A DNA stretch of 64,000 nucleotides from Blastomonas fulva. GTDB lineage: Bacteria; Pseudomonadota; Alphaproteobacteria; Sphingomonadales; Sphingomonadaceae. The stretch covers positions 3,386,501 to 3,450,500 of the forward strand of contig NZ_CP020083.1 in NCBI RefSeq assembly GCF_003431825.1, in the 5' to 3' direction. The stretch's first letter is position 1; every line of letters starts with the position of its first letter. Positions 63,846 through 64,000 of this stretch are shown here, one piece after another. The notes under the pieces are model-generated. The model saw only the letters and a list, made by a program, of their open reading frames with translations, made no database searches and was not told the DNA's origin. The position numbers and the translations under genes are program-made.

Positions 63846-64000
63846 ATGAGCCTCACCCGCTATCGCACCGAAGGCGTCGCGCTCGCCATCACGATCCTCG
63901 TCATCGACCAGATCGCCAAGTTCATCGTTGCAGGGCCGCTCGCGCTCAAGAGCCGGTTGCAGATCGAGATCACCTCGTTCTTCAACCTGACCTGGGCGGA
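63846..64000 (+). CDS. lspA: Lipoprotein signal peptidase (3' end missing)
   Basis: N-terminal 51 residues of signal peptidase II, which cleaves prolipoproteins in the inner membrane. It begins MSLTRYRTEGVALAITILVI with the conserved DQIAKF that follows (an Asp-Gln-x-x-Lys motif of the first helix). It ends at the window edge in ITSFFNLTWA, the start of the conserved FNLTW...NxG block. Position right after ileS agrees with the usual order. Confidence 0.93.
   Translation, partial: MSLTRYRTEGVALAITILVIDQIAKFIVAGPLALKSRLQIEITSFFNLTWA

Noticed and set aside
1..64000. CRISPR arrays, tRNA or rRNA genes, insertion sequences and prophage
   Set aside because: No regularly spaced direct repeats, no tRNA-like cloverleaf sequence, and no transposase, integrase or phage-type protein were seen.

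Overview
The window looks like chromosomal DNA of a GC-rich alphaproteobacterium, most likely a member of the Sphingomonadales. The signs are uniformly high G/C at third codon positions, a very large TonB-dependent receptor inside a plant-polysaccharide locus, an FdsGBAD-type formate dehydrogenase, and the housekeeping order purE-purK-folA-dipeptidase-ribF-ileS-lspA. The genus cannot be fixed from sequence reading alone. I saw no rRNA, tRNA, CRISPR array, insertion sequence or prophage.

Region 1 (1-21.9 kb) is a glucuronoxylan utilisation locus. It encodes an SMP-30 lactonase (cut by the window edge), a sugar-porter MFS, a LacI regulator, a GH67 alpha-glucuronidase, a GH3 beta-xylosidase/glucosidase, a ManD-type mannonate dehydratase, a hexuronate MFS, a GH35 enzyme, an SGNH esterase, a 1043-aa TonB receptor, an aldose epimerase, a GntR/FadR regulator, a ketoglutarate-semialdehyde dehydrogenase and a GH43 lipoprotein. 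Together these would import xylo-oligosaccharides, remove glucuronate, acetyl and galactosyl/arabinosyl decorations, release xylose, and oxidise it by a Weimberg-type route. Four copies of a 14-bp operator (consensus near TGNTAGCGCTANCA) sit in front of the four main transcription units and tie them into one regulon, probably under the local LacI protein.

Region 2 (21.9-29 kb) holds a diheme cytochrome c and then an atypical chaperone/usher-like surface-fibre cluster. It has two paralogous small secreted proteins, a third pilin-like protein, a further small exported protein, a PapD-like chaperone and a 767-aa outer-membrane protein. That protein ends in an SdrD-B-like domain and does not look like a classical FimD usher. 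This is the best candidate in the window for a poorly described system.

Region 3 (29-36 kb) is the NAD-dependent molybdenum formate dehydrogenase operon fdsG-fdsB-fdsA-fdsD-fdhD, preceded by a LysR regulator. Two nearly identical inverted repeats lie in front of the regulator gene and in front of fdsG.

Region 4 (36-46 kb) carries single genes: a TPR-like exported protein, a penicillin-acylase family enzyme, an M16 protease, a 99-aa orphan, an exported peroxiredoxin, an acyl-CoA carboxylase carboxyltransferase and two small proteins.

Region 5 (46-53 kb) is a tightly overlapping six-gene unit (DUF4129, DUF4350, MoxR ATPase, DUF58, SpoIIM-like, RDD). It is followed by a membrane protein, a MetX-like exported hydrolase and two diguanylate cyclases.

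Region 6 (56-64 kb) is the housekeeping run purE-purK-folA-dipeptidase-ribF-ileS-lspA (lspA cut by the window end). The ileS gene carries an in-frame palindromic repeat of about 98 bp that adds roughly 33 residues to isoleucyl-tRNA synthetase. Two other palindromic repeats lie between genes at 53.5 and 63.7 kb.
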